Shown here: positions 1 through 5,913 of the stretch, piece after piece
Numbering within the stretch: the first letter of the stretch is position 1
How the letters are laid out: every line of letters starts with the position of its first letter
DNA from: Proteiniphilum sp.
GTDB taxonomy: Bacteria > Bacteroidota > Bacteroidia > Bacteroidales > Dysgonomonadaceae
Length of the DNA stretch: 10,828 nucleotides
Direction: 5' to 3'
Assembly (NCBI GenBank): GCA_031284475.1
Contig: JAISZV010000356.1
Coordinates: forward strand, 1-10,828
The notes under the pieces: model-generated
Told to the model about the DNA's origin: nothing
Databases searched by the model: none
Seen by the model: the letters and a program-made list of their open reading frames with translations, nothing else
Made by a program: the position numbers and the translations under genes

Positions 1-291
1 GCTTAAATAGCTTTCACAGCACAACATGGCCGGAATAGCCGACACCAATGAATTACCAATCAACGCGTATAATTTTTCAAAAATACGGAAAACTTTTTAT
101 TCACAAAGGAAAATACAAAGAAAATTACAAAAAAATTAACCATCGTACCGGAATTTGGATATTACGTTCAGGGAAGGCGGCTACCGGCGCTGATTCCTTG
201 ATTTCGTGCGTTTCCCCTGCTTTCAAATCGAAAATTACAAAAGGAGATAGTAAACAAAATGAAATTTTTTTGAAGAAAATGGTGAAAATAT
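1..291. other. AT-rich upstream intergenic region, no gene recognised
   Basis: I see no convincing gene here. A frame stays open from 48 into the leader peptide, but its product is a Lys/Ile/Asn-rich sequence with no recognisable motif, and the predicted promoter lies inside it. A 13-bp direct repeat (gaaaattacaaaa) occurs at 120-132 and 230-242. A loose inverted repeat pairs CAGGG (169-173) with CCCTG (215-219) around a GC-richer patch (about 169-219), but no T-run follows it, so it is not a typical intrinsic terminator. The region may hold the tail of an upstream transcription unit or regulatory sites, but nothing specific can be claimed. Confidence 0.5.
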
Positions 292-322
292 TTTGTTCGT
301 ATGAATTTTTGCTTTTACTTTG
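292..322 (+). promoter_or_regulatory. Bacteroidota-type primary sigma promoter for the operon
   Basis: A -33-like TTTG (292-295) is followed after 19 nt by TTACTTTG (315-322), one base off the Bacteroidota -7 consensus TAnnTTTG. The 19-nt spacing is what is expected for this promoter class. Transcription should start about 5-8 nt downstream, near 327-330. That places the leader-peptide ATG (357) roughly 28 nt into the transcript and the terminator about 140 nt in. The position is mainly supported by how well it fits the leader and terminator downstream. The start site itself is inferred. Confidence 0.6.
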
Positions 323-356
323 CAGCCGTCAAACAGGAAAAATTTCAATTTGCCGT

Positions 357-425
357 ATGTATTATCAGGTCGATGTCCTAGTCATTTCTATTCTACTTCT
401 GGTTTTGGAGAAATTCGGAGGGTGA
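357..425 (+). CDS. Branched-chain amino acid leader peptide (attenuator)
   Basis: This is a 22-residue peptide starting at ATG 357 and ending at TGA 423-425. Eleven of the 22 residues are branched-chain: five Leu, four Val and two Ile, concentrated in the run VLVISILLLVL (residues 7-17, codons 375-407). This composition is typical of ilv/leu leader peptides, whose translation senses charged tRNA. The Leu codons are mixed (CTA, CTA, CTT, CTG, TTG). The stop codon lies within a segment (420-427) complementary to the 5' arm of the terminator at 470-506, so a ribosome finishing the peptide would cover it and one stalled on the Leu/Val/Ile codons would not. The frame is open further upstream to 48, but the predicted promoter (292-322) excludes those codons from the message. 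No strong Shine-Dalgarno is present, which is normal in Bacteroidota. The peptide is probably made only as a sensor and then degraded. Confidence 0.85.
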   Translation: MYYQVDVLVISILLLVLEKFGG

Positions 426-483
426 GACTGGCATATCTGTGATTTACATGAGGTAAAAAATATAGGGATAACCTTTCTCACCC
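420..483 (+). promoter_or_regulatory. Predicted antiterminator structure of the leader
   Basis: GGGTGAGA (420-427), which contains the leader stop codon, is perfectly complementary to TCTCACCC (476-483). The pairing continues inward with GG (430-431) to CC (472-473) and TATCT (434-438) to GGATA (466-470, including one G-U pair). A small hairpin, TTTAC (443-447) with GTAAA (453-457), can close the inner loop. This structure uses bases 470-483, which include the whole 5' arm of the terminator, so the two folds are mutually exclusive. A ribosome stalled on the Leu/Val/Ile codons would leave 420-438 free and allow this fold. A ribosome at the stop codon would cover it. The pairings are seen directly; the regulatory role is inferred from the classical attenuation model. 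Confidence 0.7.
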
Positions 484-506
484 GGTGGGAAAGGTTGTCT
501 TTTTTT
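470..506 (+). terminator. Rho-independent terminator/attenuator before leuA
   Basis: AACCTTTC (470-477) pairs with GAAAGGTT (489-496). The stem extends inward by a T-G wobble and CAC/GTG (479-481 with 485-487), giving about 12 bp with a 3-nt loop. The sequence GTC and seven T residues (500-506) follow directly. It lies between the leader peptide and leuA on the same strand and ends only 27 nt before the leuA ATG. It would therefore end transcription before the structural genes unless the competing 420-483 fold forms. There is no sign of an upstream gene that it would serve as an ordinary end-of-operon terminator. Confidence 0.9.
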
Positions 507-533
507 ATAAAGCTAACAAAAACGCGAATAATA

Positions 534-2051
534 ATGGAACGTATTTATGTATTTGATACAACATTAAGAGATGGCGAGCAGGTACCCGGTTGTCAGTTGA
601 ACACCATTGAAAATATTCAGGTTGCACAGGCCCTTGAGTTGTTGGGGGTAGATGTGATAGAAGCCGGTTTCCCCGTATCAAGCCCGGGCGACTTCAATTC
701 GGTGGTAGAGATATCCAAAGCGGTTACCTGGCCCACTATCTGCGCGCTCACCCGCGCTGTGGAGAATGATATCGACGTGGCCGTCGAAGCCCTGAAGTAC
801 GCCAAACGGAAGAGAATCCATACCGGCATCGGCACGTCCGACCCGCATATTAAATACAAATTCAATTCCAACCGCGAGGAGATCATCGAGCGGGCGGTAA
901 AGGCGGTAAAGTATGCCCGCCGTTTTGTGGATGATGTGGAATTTTACGCCGAAGACGCCGGACGCACCGCCAACGAATACTTAGCCCGCGTGGTACAGGC
1001 CGTAGTCGATGCGGGAGCTACCGTAGTGAATATACCTGATACCACCGGCTATTGCTTTCCCGACGAATACGGCGCAAAAATAAAATACCTCACGGATAAC
1101 GTAAACATGAAAAATGCCATCCTCTCCACCCATTGCCACCAGGATCTGGGAATGGCTACCGCCAACACCCTTTCGGGAGTGATCAACGGCGCCCGCCAGG
1201 TGGAAGTAACCGTGAACGGTATCGGCGAACGCGCCGGCAATACTTCGCTGGAGGAGGTGGTGATGGCGCTCAAGAGCCATAAAGACCGTGGGTTCGATAC
1301 CAATATCAACACGCAACATATCTATTCGACCAGCCGGATGGTGTCGAGCCTGATGAATATGCCGGTACAGCCCAATAAGGCCATTGTGGGGCGAAACGCT
1401 TTCGCTCATTCCTCAGGGATACACCAGGACGGAGTGCTCAAGAATGTACAAACATACGAGATCATTAACCCCAAAGATGTGGGAATCGATGATAATGCTA
1501 TCGTGCTGACAGCCCGCAGCGGACGCGCTGCGCTGAAAAACCGCCTGTCGCTCCTCGGCGTAAAACTCGAATCCGGAGAACTTGATGAAGTTTACCGGCA
1601 GTTTTTGGAAATGGCCGACAGGAAAAAAAGCGTTAACGACGATGATATCCTGATGCTGGTAGGCAAGGATGCACGCCTGAACAGGATCAAAGTGGAGTAC
1701 TTGCAGGTATTGTGCGGTATCGGTGTGCGTGATGTAGCCAGTATCGCCCTGAATATCGCCGGAGAGCGTTTTGAAGCTACTGCAAGCGGTAACGGGCCGG
1801 TAGATGCTGCCATCCGCGCGGTAAAGAATATCATCCGCAGGAAGGTGAAGATACAGGAGTTCCTCATCCAGGCAATAGACCATGGCAGCGATGACATAGG
1901 CAAAGTGCACATGCAGGTGGAACACAATAATATATTATACTACGGCTTCTCGGCCAATACCGATATTGTGGCGGCCTCTGTGGAAGCGTTTATCGATGCG
2001 GTGAATAAATTTGTGGATGACGCTAATGTGCCAATGAGCCAATGTGACTAA
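534..2051 (+). CDS. leuA: 2-isopropylmalate synthase (LeuA)
   Basis: LeuA condenses 2-oxoisovalerate with acetyl-CoA to 2-isopropylmalate, the committed step of leucine synthesis, in the cytoplasm. The 505-residue protein has a catalytic TIM barrel with [10 protein letters not shown] (7-16; Arg12 and the metal ligand Asp13), [12 protein letters not shown] (94-105), metal-binding HCHQD (200-204), NGIGERAGN (228-236) and HSSGIHQDG (292-300). A C-terminal LeuA regulatory domain (about 380-495) usually binds leucine for feedback inhibition. I chose ATG 534 because the frame's earlier ATG (495) lies inside the terminator stem and would add 13 unrelated residues. Two features differ from E. coli-type LeuA: HCHQD instead of HCHND, and Tyr138 in FYAED where Ser is usual. 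The last nine residues are encoded by the intergenic repeat that follows. It is the first gene after the attenuator. Confidence 0.95.
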   Translation: MERIYVFDTTLRDGEQVPGCQLNTIENIQVAQALELLGVDVIEAGFPVSSPGDFNSVVEISKAVTWPTICALTRAVENDIDVAVEALKYAKRKRIHTGIGTSDPHIKYKFNSNREEIIERAVKAVKYARRFVDDVEFYAEDAGRTANEYLARVVQAVVDAGATVVNIPDTTGYCFPDEYGAKIKYLTDNVNMKNAILSTHCHQDLGMATANTLSGVINGARQVEVTVNGIGERAGNTSLEEVVMALKSHKDRGFDTNINTQHIYSTSRMVSSLMNMPVQPNKAIVGRNAFAHSSGIHQDGVLKNVQTYEIINPKDVGIDDNAIVLTARSGRAALKNRLSLLGVKLESGELDEVYRQFLEMADRKKSVNDDDILMLVGKDARLNRIKVEYLQVLCGIGVRDVASIALNIAGERFEATASGNGPVDAAIRAVKNIIRRKVKIQEFLIQAIDHGSDDIGKVHMQVEHNNILYYGFSANTDIVAASVEAFIDAVNKFVDDANVPMSQCD

Positions 2052-2183
2052 TGAGCCAATGTGACTAATGAGCCAATGTGACTAATGTGACTAATGTGAC
2101 TAATGTGCCAATGTAATGATTTAATGATTCAATGATTTATAATTTAATAATGAGCCAATGTGACTAATGTGTCAATGTAATGA
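2023..2183. repeat. Tandem AATGTG/AATGAG repeat array in the leuA-leuC gap
   Basis: The array is built from 8- and 9-nt units of the forms CCAATGWG and ACTAATGWG. They combine into a 17-nt compound unit, ccaatgtgactaatgag, at 2039-2055, 2056-2072 and (last unit ending gtg) 2073-2089. Two more actaatgtg units follow (2090-2107), then degenerate aatgatt forms, and another near-complete unit at 2150-2170. The array begins inside leuA, whose last codons and stop codon it supplies. The 17-nt string gccaatgtgactaatgt (2154-2170) recurs exactly at 5854-5870 in the cimA-leuB gap. Similar low-complexity arrays occur between genes in many Bacteroidales genomes. There is no spacer/repeat architecture, so it is not a CRISPR, and there is no sign of a transposase. 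Its function is unknown. Confidence 0.85.
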
Positions 2184-2190
2184 TTCAAAT

Positions 2191-2228
2191 AATTATCAAC
2201 TACAATTATCAATTGTCAATTAATAAAA
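2191..2228. repeat. ATTATCAA-type AT-rich repeat and A-rich leuC start region
   Basis: The words aattatcaa (2191-2199), aattatcaa (2204-2212) and attgtcaatt (2212-2221) form a second, separate short repeat type. It runs straight into taataaaaATG of leuC. Strings of this type are frequent upstream of genes in Bacteroidales. The A-rich tail (2225-2229) suits translation initiation in this phylum, where adenines close to the start codon stand in for Shine-Dalgarno pairing. No TTTG/TAnnTTTG promoter pair is visible in the whole 2052-2228 gap, so I regard leuC as co-transcribed with leuA. Confidence 0.55.
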
Positions 2229-3611
2229 ATGAGGACTCTTTTTGATAAAATATGGGACGCGCATGTGGTGGCGACGGTGAATGACGGCCCTACCCAATTA
2301 TATATCGATAGGCATCTGTGCCACGAAGTAACCAGCCCCCAGGCATTTGCCGGTCTCCGCGCACGCGGATTGGACGTGTTCCGCCCGAAGCAGACTACGC
2401 TGACGGCCGATCATAATATCCCCACGCTGTGGCAGGATAAGCCTATCCGTGACCCTGTTTCCCGTTTCCAGGTGGAAACGCTGGATAAGAATGCGTCGGA
2501 TTTCGGCCTTACTTACTATGGGCTTAATAATCCCAAAAACGGGATCGTGCACGTGATAGGGCCTGAAAAAGGCTATACGCAACCCGGAATGACGATTGTC
2601 TGCGGCGACAGCCACACCTCTACGCACGGCGCATTTGGCGCTATTGCTTTCGGTATCGGAACCAGCGAGGTGGAAATGGTGCTGGCCTCGCAATGTATCT
2701 TACAGACAAGGCCCAAAACCATGCGTATCAATTTTGAAGGTACTCCGGGCGAAAATGTGGGCGCAAAGGATATGGCGCTCTATATGATCTCGCAGTTGAC
2801 GACCGGAGGCGCTACCGGATATTTTGTGGAATATGCCGGCGAAGCGGTACGCAATCTCTCTATGGAAGAGCGGATGACGCTCTGTAACCTGAGTATAGAG
2901 ATGGGTGCGCGCGGAGGTCTGGTCGCCCCGGATGAAACTACATTCAACTACCTCAAAGGGCGTGAGTTCGCCCCCAAAGGAGAGAAATGGGAGAAAGCCT
3001 TAGCCTGTTGGGAAACGTTGAAAAGCGACGAGGGCGCTGTTTTCGATAAAGAGGTTACTTTTGATGCGGCAAAGATCCGTCCGATGATCACTTACGGTAC
3101 CAATCCCGGTATGGGAATACCCATCGACGGCGCTATTCCGCAATTGGACGAGATAGACGAATCGGGAAAGATCTCATTTGAGAGGTCATTGCAATACATG
3201 GGATTCGCTCCCGGAGAAAAGATGGAAGGAAAACCGGTCGATTACGTGTTCCTGGGAAGCTGTACCAACGGGCGTATTGAAGATTTCCGGGTGTTTACCG
3301 GCTATGTGAAGGGTAAAAAGAAAGCCGGAAATGTGACGGCATGGTTAGTGCCCGGCAGTTGGCAGGTGCGTAAACAGATTGAAGCGGAAGGTCTCGACAA
3401 AATACTGGCAGAGGCCGGGTTTGAACTCCGGCAGCCGGGTTGTTCGGCCTGCTTGGCAATGAACGACGATAAGATACCGGCAGGCAAATATGCGGTCTCC
3501 ACTTCCAACCGGAATTTTGAAGGACGGCAGGGCCCGGGCGCGAGGACTATCCTTGCAGGCCCTTTGGTGGCCGCCGCAGCGGCAGTGAACGGAAAAATAA
3601 CACACCCGTAA
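2229..3611 (+). CDS. leuC: 3-isopropylmalate dehydratase large subunit (LeuC)
   Basis: LeuC with LeuD forms isopropylmalate isomerase, which converts 2-isopropylmalate to 3-isopropylmalate through a dehydrated intermediate. In organisms with citramalate synthase the same enzyme also isomerises citramalate. The 460-residue length is normal for the bacterial aconitase-type large subunit (about 465). The [4Fe-4S] ligands are visible as Cys345 in GSCTNGR and Cys405 and Cys408 in PGCSACLAM. The conserved [18 protein letters not shown] block lies near residues 123-140. The start ATG 2229 is preceded by an A-rich stretch and begins the family's usual N-terminus ([12 protein letters not shown]). leuD begins at the next base after the stop codon, so the two subunits are probably translationally coupled for equal production. 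Confidence 0.96.
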   Translation: MRTLFDKIWDAHVVATVNDGPTQLYIDRHLCHEVTSPQAFAGLRARGLDVFRPKQTTLTADHNIPTLWQDKPIRDPVSRFQVETLDKNASDFGLTYYGLNNPKNGIVHVIGPEKGYTQPGMTIVCGDSHTSTHGAFGAIAFGIGTSEVEMVLASQCILQTRPKTMRINFEGTPGENVGAKDMALYMISQLTTGGATGYFVEYAGEAVRNLSMEERMTLCNLSIEMGARGGLVAPDETTFNYLKGREFAPKGEKWEKALACWETLKSDEGAVFDKEVTFDAAKIRPMITYGTNPGMGIPIDGAIPQLDEIDESGKISFERSLQYMGFAPGEKMEGKPVDYVFLGSCTNGRIEDFRVFTGYVKGKKKAGNVTAWLVPGSWQVRKQIEAEGLDKILAEAGFELRQPGCSACLAMNDDKIPAGKYAVSTSNRNFEGRQGPGARTILAGPLVAAAAAVNGKITHP

Positions 3612-4223
3612 ATGAATGGAAAAATGGAAAAGTTTCAAACAATTACATCCACATACATTCCGCTTCCTATTGAGAATGTAGATACCGATCAGATTATTCC
3701 TGCGCGCTTTCTGAAGGCGACCACACGGGAAGGATTCGGCGACAACCTGTTCGCCGACTGGCGCTACGATAAGGAAGGAAATCCCAACCCCGGTTTCGTA
3801 CTCAATAATCCCGTCTATTCGGGAAAGGTGCTGGTGGCCGGAAAGAACTTCGGTAGCGGAAGCAGCCGCGAACATGCGGCCTGGGCAATCGGCGGTTATG
3901 GGTTTAAAGTGGTGGTGTCGAGCTTCTTTGCCGACATCTTCCGCAATAACGCCCTCAACAACGGTATTTTGCCGGTGATCGTGAGCGATCATTTTTTGAG
4001 CGGACTGTTTGCATCGGTAAATAAGAACCCGAAGGCAACCGTTACGGTGAGTCTGGAGGAGCAGACAATATCAAATAACGAAACCGGCTCTGTCGAGTCG
4101 TTCGAGATCAATCCTTACAAAAAAGAGTGCCTGTTGAAAGGGTTGGATGATATTGACTTTCTGCTCTCCAACAGGGACGCGATTGAGGAATATGAGAAAA
4201 ACCGTACATTCTCATACGAATAA
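3612..4223 (+). CDS. leuD: 3-isopropylmalate dehydratase small subunit (LeuD)
   Basis: LeuD is the swivelling small subunit of isopropylmalate isomerase and completes the LeuC active site. The 203-residue protein shows the family motifs [12 protein letters not shown] (24-35) and [14 protein letters not shown] (79-92), the latter contributing substrate-recognition residues. The start could be ATG 3612, which directly abuts the leuC stop (TAAATG), or ATG 3624, which has a more A-rich upstream context and would remove only four residues. I give 3612 because of the coupling. A 63-nt gap follows before the citramalate synthase gene. It contains a short inverted repeat (CCCG 4228-4231 with CGGG 4241-4244) but no terminator. 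Confidence 0.95.
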   Translation: MNGKMEKFQTITSTYIPLPIENVDTDQIIPARFLKATTREGFGDNLFADWRYDKEGNPNPGFVLNNPVYSGKVLVAGKNFGSGSSREHAAWAIGGYGFKVVVSSFFADIFRNNALNNGILPVIVSDHFLSGLFASVNKNPKATVTVSLEEQTISNNETGSVESFEINPYKKECLLKGLDDIDFLLSNRDAIEEYEKNRTFSYE

Positions 4224-4286
4224 GAGACCCGGTAGTTGTTCGGGCGAAGCGCAAATAACGTACGAAGTACTTAAAAACAGGTTGTT

Positions 4287-5846
4287 TTGGGAGAAGCAAA
4301 GAAAATAGAGATCATGGATACCACGCTCCGTGACGGCGAGCAGACGTCGGGCGTATCTTTTGCGACACAGGAGAAAGTGAGCGTAGTGCGCCTTCTGTTG
4401 GAAGAACTGAAGGTTGACCGCGTGGAGATCGCTTCCGCACGGGTTTCCGAAGGGGAGTTTCAATCCGTGAAGAAAATGGCCCAATGGGCGCGTATGCATG
4501 GGTATATCGACCGGCTTGAGGTGCTGGGGTTTGTAGATGGCGACACATCTTTGGAATGGATCGTCAATGCCGGGTGTAAGGTGGTGAACTTGCTCAGTAA
4601 AGGCTCGTTGAAGCACTGCACCTATCAATTAGGCAAGTTGCCGGAAGAGCACCTGGCGGATGTGAAGCACTGTATCGCTCAGGCGCAGCGGTTGGGACTG
4701 ACCGTCAACCTTTACCTTGAGGATTGGTCTAACGGGATGCGCGATTCCAGGGAATATGTGTTCCAAATGATGGATGGATTGAAGAATGAGGCCATCGCCC
4801 GCTTTATGCTTCCCGATACGTTGGGAGTGCTCAATCCCGATGAGACATACCGGTTCTGTGCGGAAATGATTGCACGTTACCCCGGCCTTCATTTCGACTT
4901 TCATGCCCACAACGACTATGACCTGGCTGTAGCGAACGTTTACGAAGCCGTCAAAGCCGGGGTGAAAGGCGTACATGTCACGGTGAACGGCCTGGGCGAA
5001 CGAGCCGGTAACGCACCGCTTACCAGCGTGGTTGCGCTTATTCATGATCACATGGGATTAAGCACCAATATCGATGAATCGAAACTCTATAACGTGAGCA
5101 AAGTAGTGGAGAGCTACTCCGGCGTGCGTATTCCGAATAACAAGCCGGTAATCGGCGACAATGTATTCACGCAGGTAGCGGGCGTTCATGCCGATGGAGA
5201 CAAAAAGAAGAATCTCTATTTTAATACCCTGATGCCCGAACGTTTCGGACGTTTCCGCGAATATGCATTGGGGAAAAATGCGGGTCGTTCCAGTATAATC
5301 AAAAATCTGGAAGCGCTGGGTATCGAACTCGACGATGAGGCGACCCGCAAAGTAACCGCGCGTATCATTGAATTAGGCGACCGCAAGGAGATTGTGAGCC
5401 TCGACGAATTGCCTTACATCGTTTCCGATGTGTTGAAGAACGGGGTCGATAACCAGGATATACAAATGCTCAACTATTCGCTCACGCTGACTGACGGATT
5501 GCGCCCGACCGCCACCGTGAAAATATCGATAAAAGGTGAAGTGTATCAGGAGACCGCAGCAGGAGAAGGACAATACCACGCCTTTTCCAAAGCGATGTAT
5601 AAGATATACAGAAAACTGAACAAACCCTCCCCTGAACTGATTGATTACGTGGTGGTGATCCCTCCCGGAGGGAAGACCAATGCCTATGTGCAGACGGTGA
5701 TCACATGGAAGTTCGACGATAAGGTGTTCAAAACCCGCGCGCTGGATATTGACCAGACTGTGGCGGCCATCAAGGCGACAATGAAGATGTTGAATATGAT
5801 AGAGAACGGGAATATTCCCAATATGGATTATATGAGATTACCGTAG
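4287..5846 (+). CDS. cimA: Citramalate synthase-like enzyme (second LeuA-family protein)
   Basis: This 519-residue DRE-TIM barrel protein is a paralogue of LeuA and is often labelled 2-isopropylmalate synthase. It matches, as I recall that sequence, the Leptospira interrogans citramalate synthase along its whole length. Shared blocks are VDRVEIASARVS (43-54), LGFVDG (80-85), NLLSKGSL (101-108), LYLEDWSNG (142-150), HAHNDYDLAVAN (206-217) and AGVHADGDKK (298-307). The residues forming the hydrophobic pyruvate pocket there (Leu81, Leu104, Tyr144) are Leu80, Leu103 and Tyr143 here. Arg15, Asp16, His206 and His208 are the catalytic or metal residues. The C-terminal domain (about 390-515, with IPPGGKT at 458-464) binds isoleucine in that enzyme. 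It would condense pyruvate with acetyl-CoA to (R)-citramalate, entering isoleucine synthesis through LeuCD and LeuB. The start is TTG 4287: a stop lies at 4272 in this frame, and the first ATG (4314) would delete the first barrel strand. The alternative function is a second isopropylmalate synthase. Confidence 0.82.
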   Translation: MGEAKKIEIMDTTLRDGEQTSGVSFATQEKVSVVRLLLEELKVDRVEIASARVSEGEFQSVKKMAQWARMHGYIDRLEVLGFVDGDTSLEWIVNAGCKVVNLLSKGSLKHCTYQLGKLPEEHLADVKHCIAQAQRLGLTVNLYLEDWSNGMRDSREYVFQMMDGLKNEAIARFMLPDTLGVLNPDETYRFCAEMIARYPGLHFDFHAHNDYDLAVANVYEAVKAGVKGVHVTVNGLGERAGNAPLTSVVALIHDHMGLSTNIDESKLYNVSKVVESYSGVRIPNNKPVIGDNVFTQVAGVHADGDKKKNLYFNTLMPERFGRFREYALGKNAGRSSIIKNLEALGIELDDEATRKVTARIIELGDRKEIVSLDELPYIVSDVLKNGVDNQDIQMLNYSLTLTDGLRPTATVKISIKGEVYQETAAGEGQYHAFSKAMYKIYRKLNKPSPELIDYVVVIPPGGKTNAYVQTVITWKFDDKVFKTRALDIDQTVAAIKATMKMLNMIENGNIPNMDYMRLP

Positions 5847-5913
5847 TTAATGTGCCAATGTGACTAATGTAATGATGTGATGATGTGCCAATTATTAAAT
5901 CAATAAAAATATT
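5847..5913. repeat. Second AATGTG repeat patch in the cimA-leuB gap
   Basis: The gap begins right after the cimA stop with ttaatgtgccaatgtgacta and continues through aatgtaatgatgtgatgatg to about 5890. It uses the same words as the leuA-leuC array, including the exact 17-nt string at 5854-5870. An AT-rich tail (attattaaatcaataaaaat, 5891-5910) leads to the leuB ATG, echoing the aataaaaatg context at leuC and ilvN. No promoter or terminator is visible. Confidence 0.75.

Noticed and set aside
169..219. Possible terminator or structured RNA upstream of the promoter
   Set aside because: Only a 5-bp closing stem with a loop of about 40 nt and no following T-run. Too weak to call.
48..425. A 125-codon open frame ahead of leuA
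   Set aside because: Its first 103 codons show no family motif and a biased Lys/Ile/Asn content from AT-rich DNA. The predicted promoter lies inside it. Only the last 22 codons, the leader peptide, are supported.
328..533. T-box riboswitch controlling leuA
   Set aside because: I see no T-box core motif (AGGGTGGNACCGCG-like) or Stem I features, and the Leu/Val/Ile-rich peptide with a competing fold explains the leader better.
495..533. Upstream ATG 495 as the leuA start
   Set aside because: It lies in the 3' arm and T-run of the terminator, and the 13 extra residues ([13 protein letters not shown]) do not resemble the family. ATG 534 gives the usual N-terminus.
2023..2183. CRISPR array or mobile-element end
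   Set aside because: The units are 8-17 nt and directly abut, with no unique spacers. There are no terminal inverted repeats, target-site duplication or transposase.
3345..3992. Antisense open frame (215 codons) across leuC-leuD
   Set aside because: It is the mirror of the conserved LeuC C-terminus and LeuD N-terminus and has no independent support.
4224..4286. Possible terminator or operator between leuD and cimA
   Set aside because: The CCCG/CGGG stem is 4 bp and the acgtacgaagtact near-palindrome is short. Neither is followed by T residues, and no promoter is visible.
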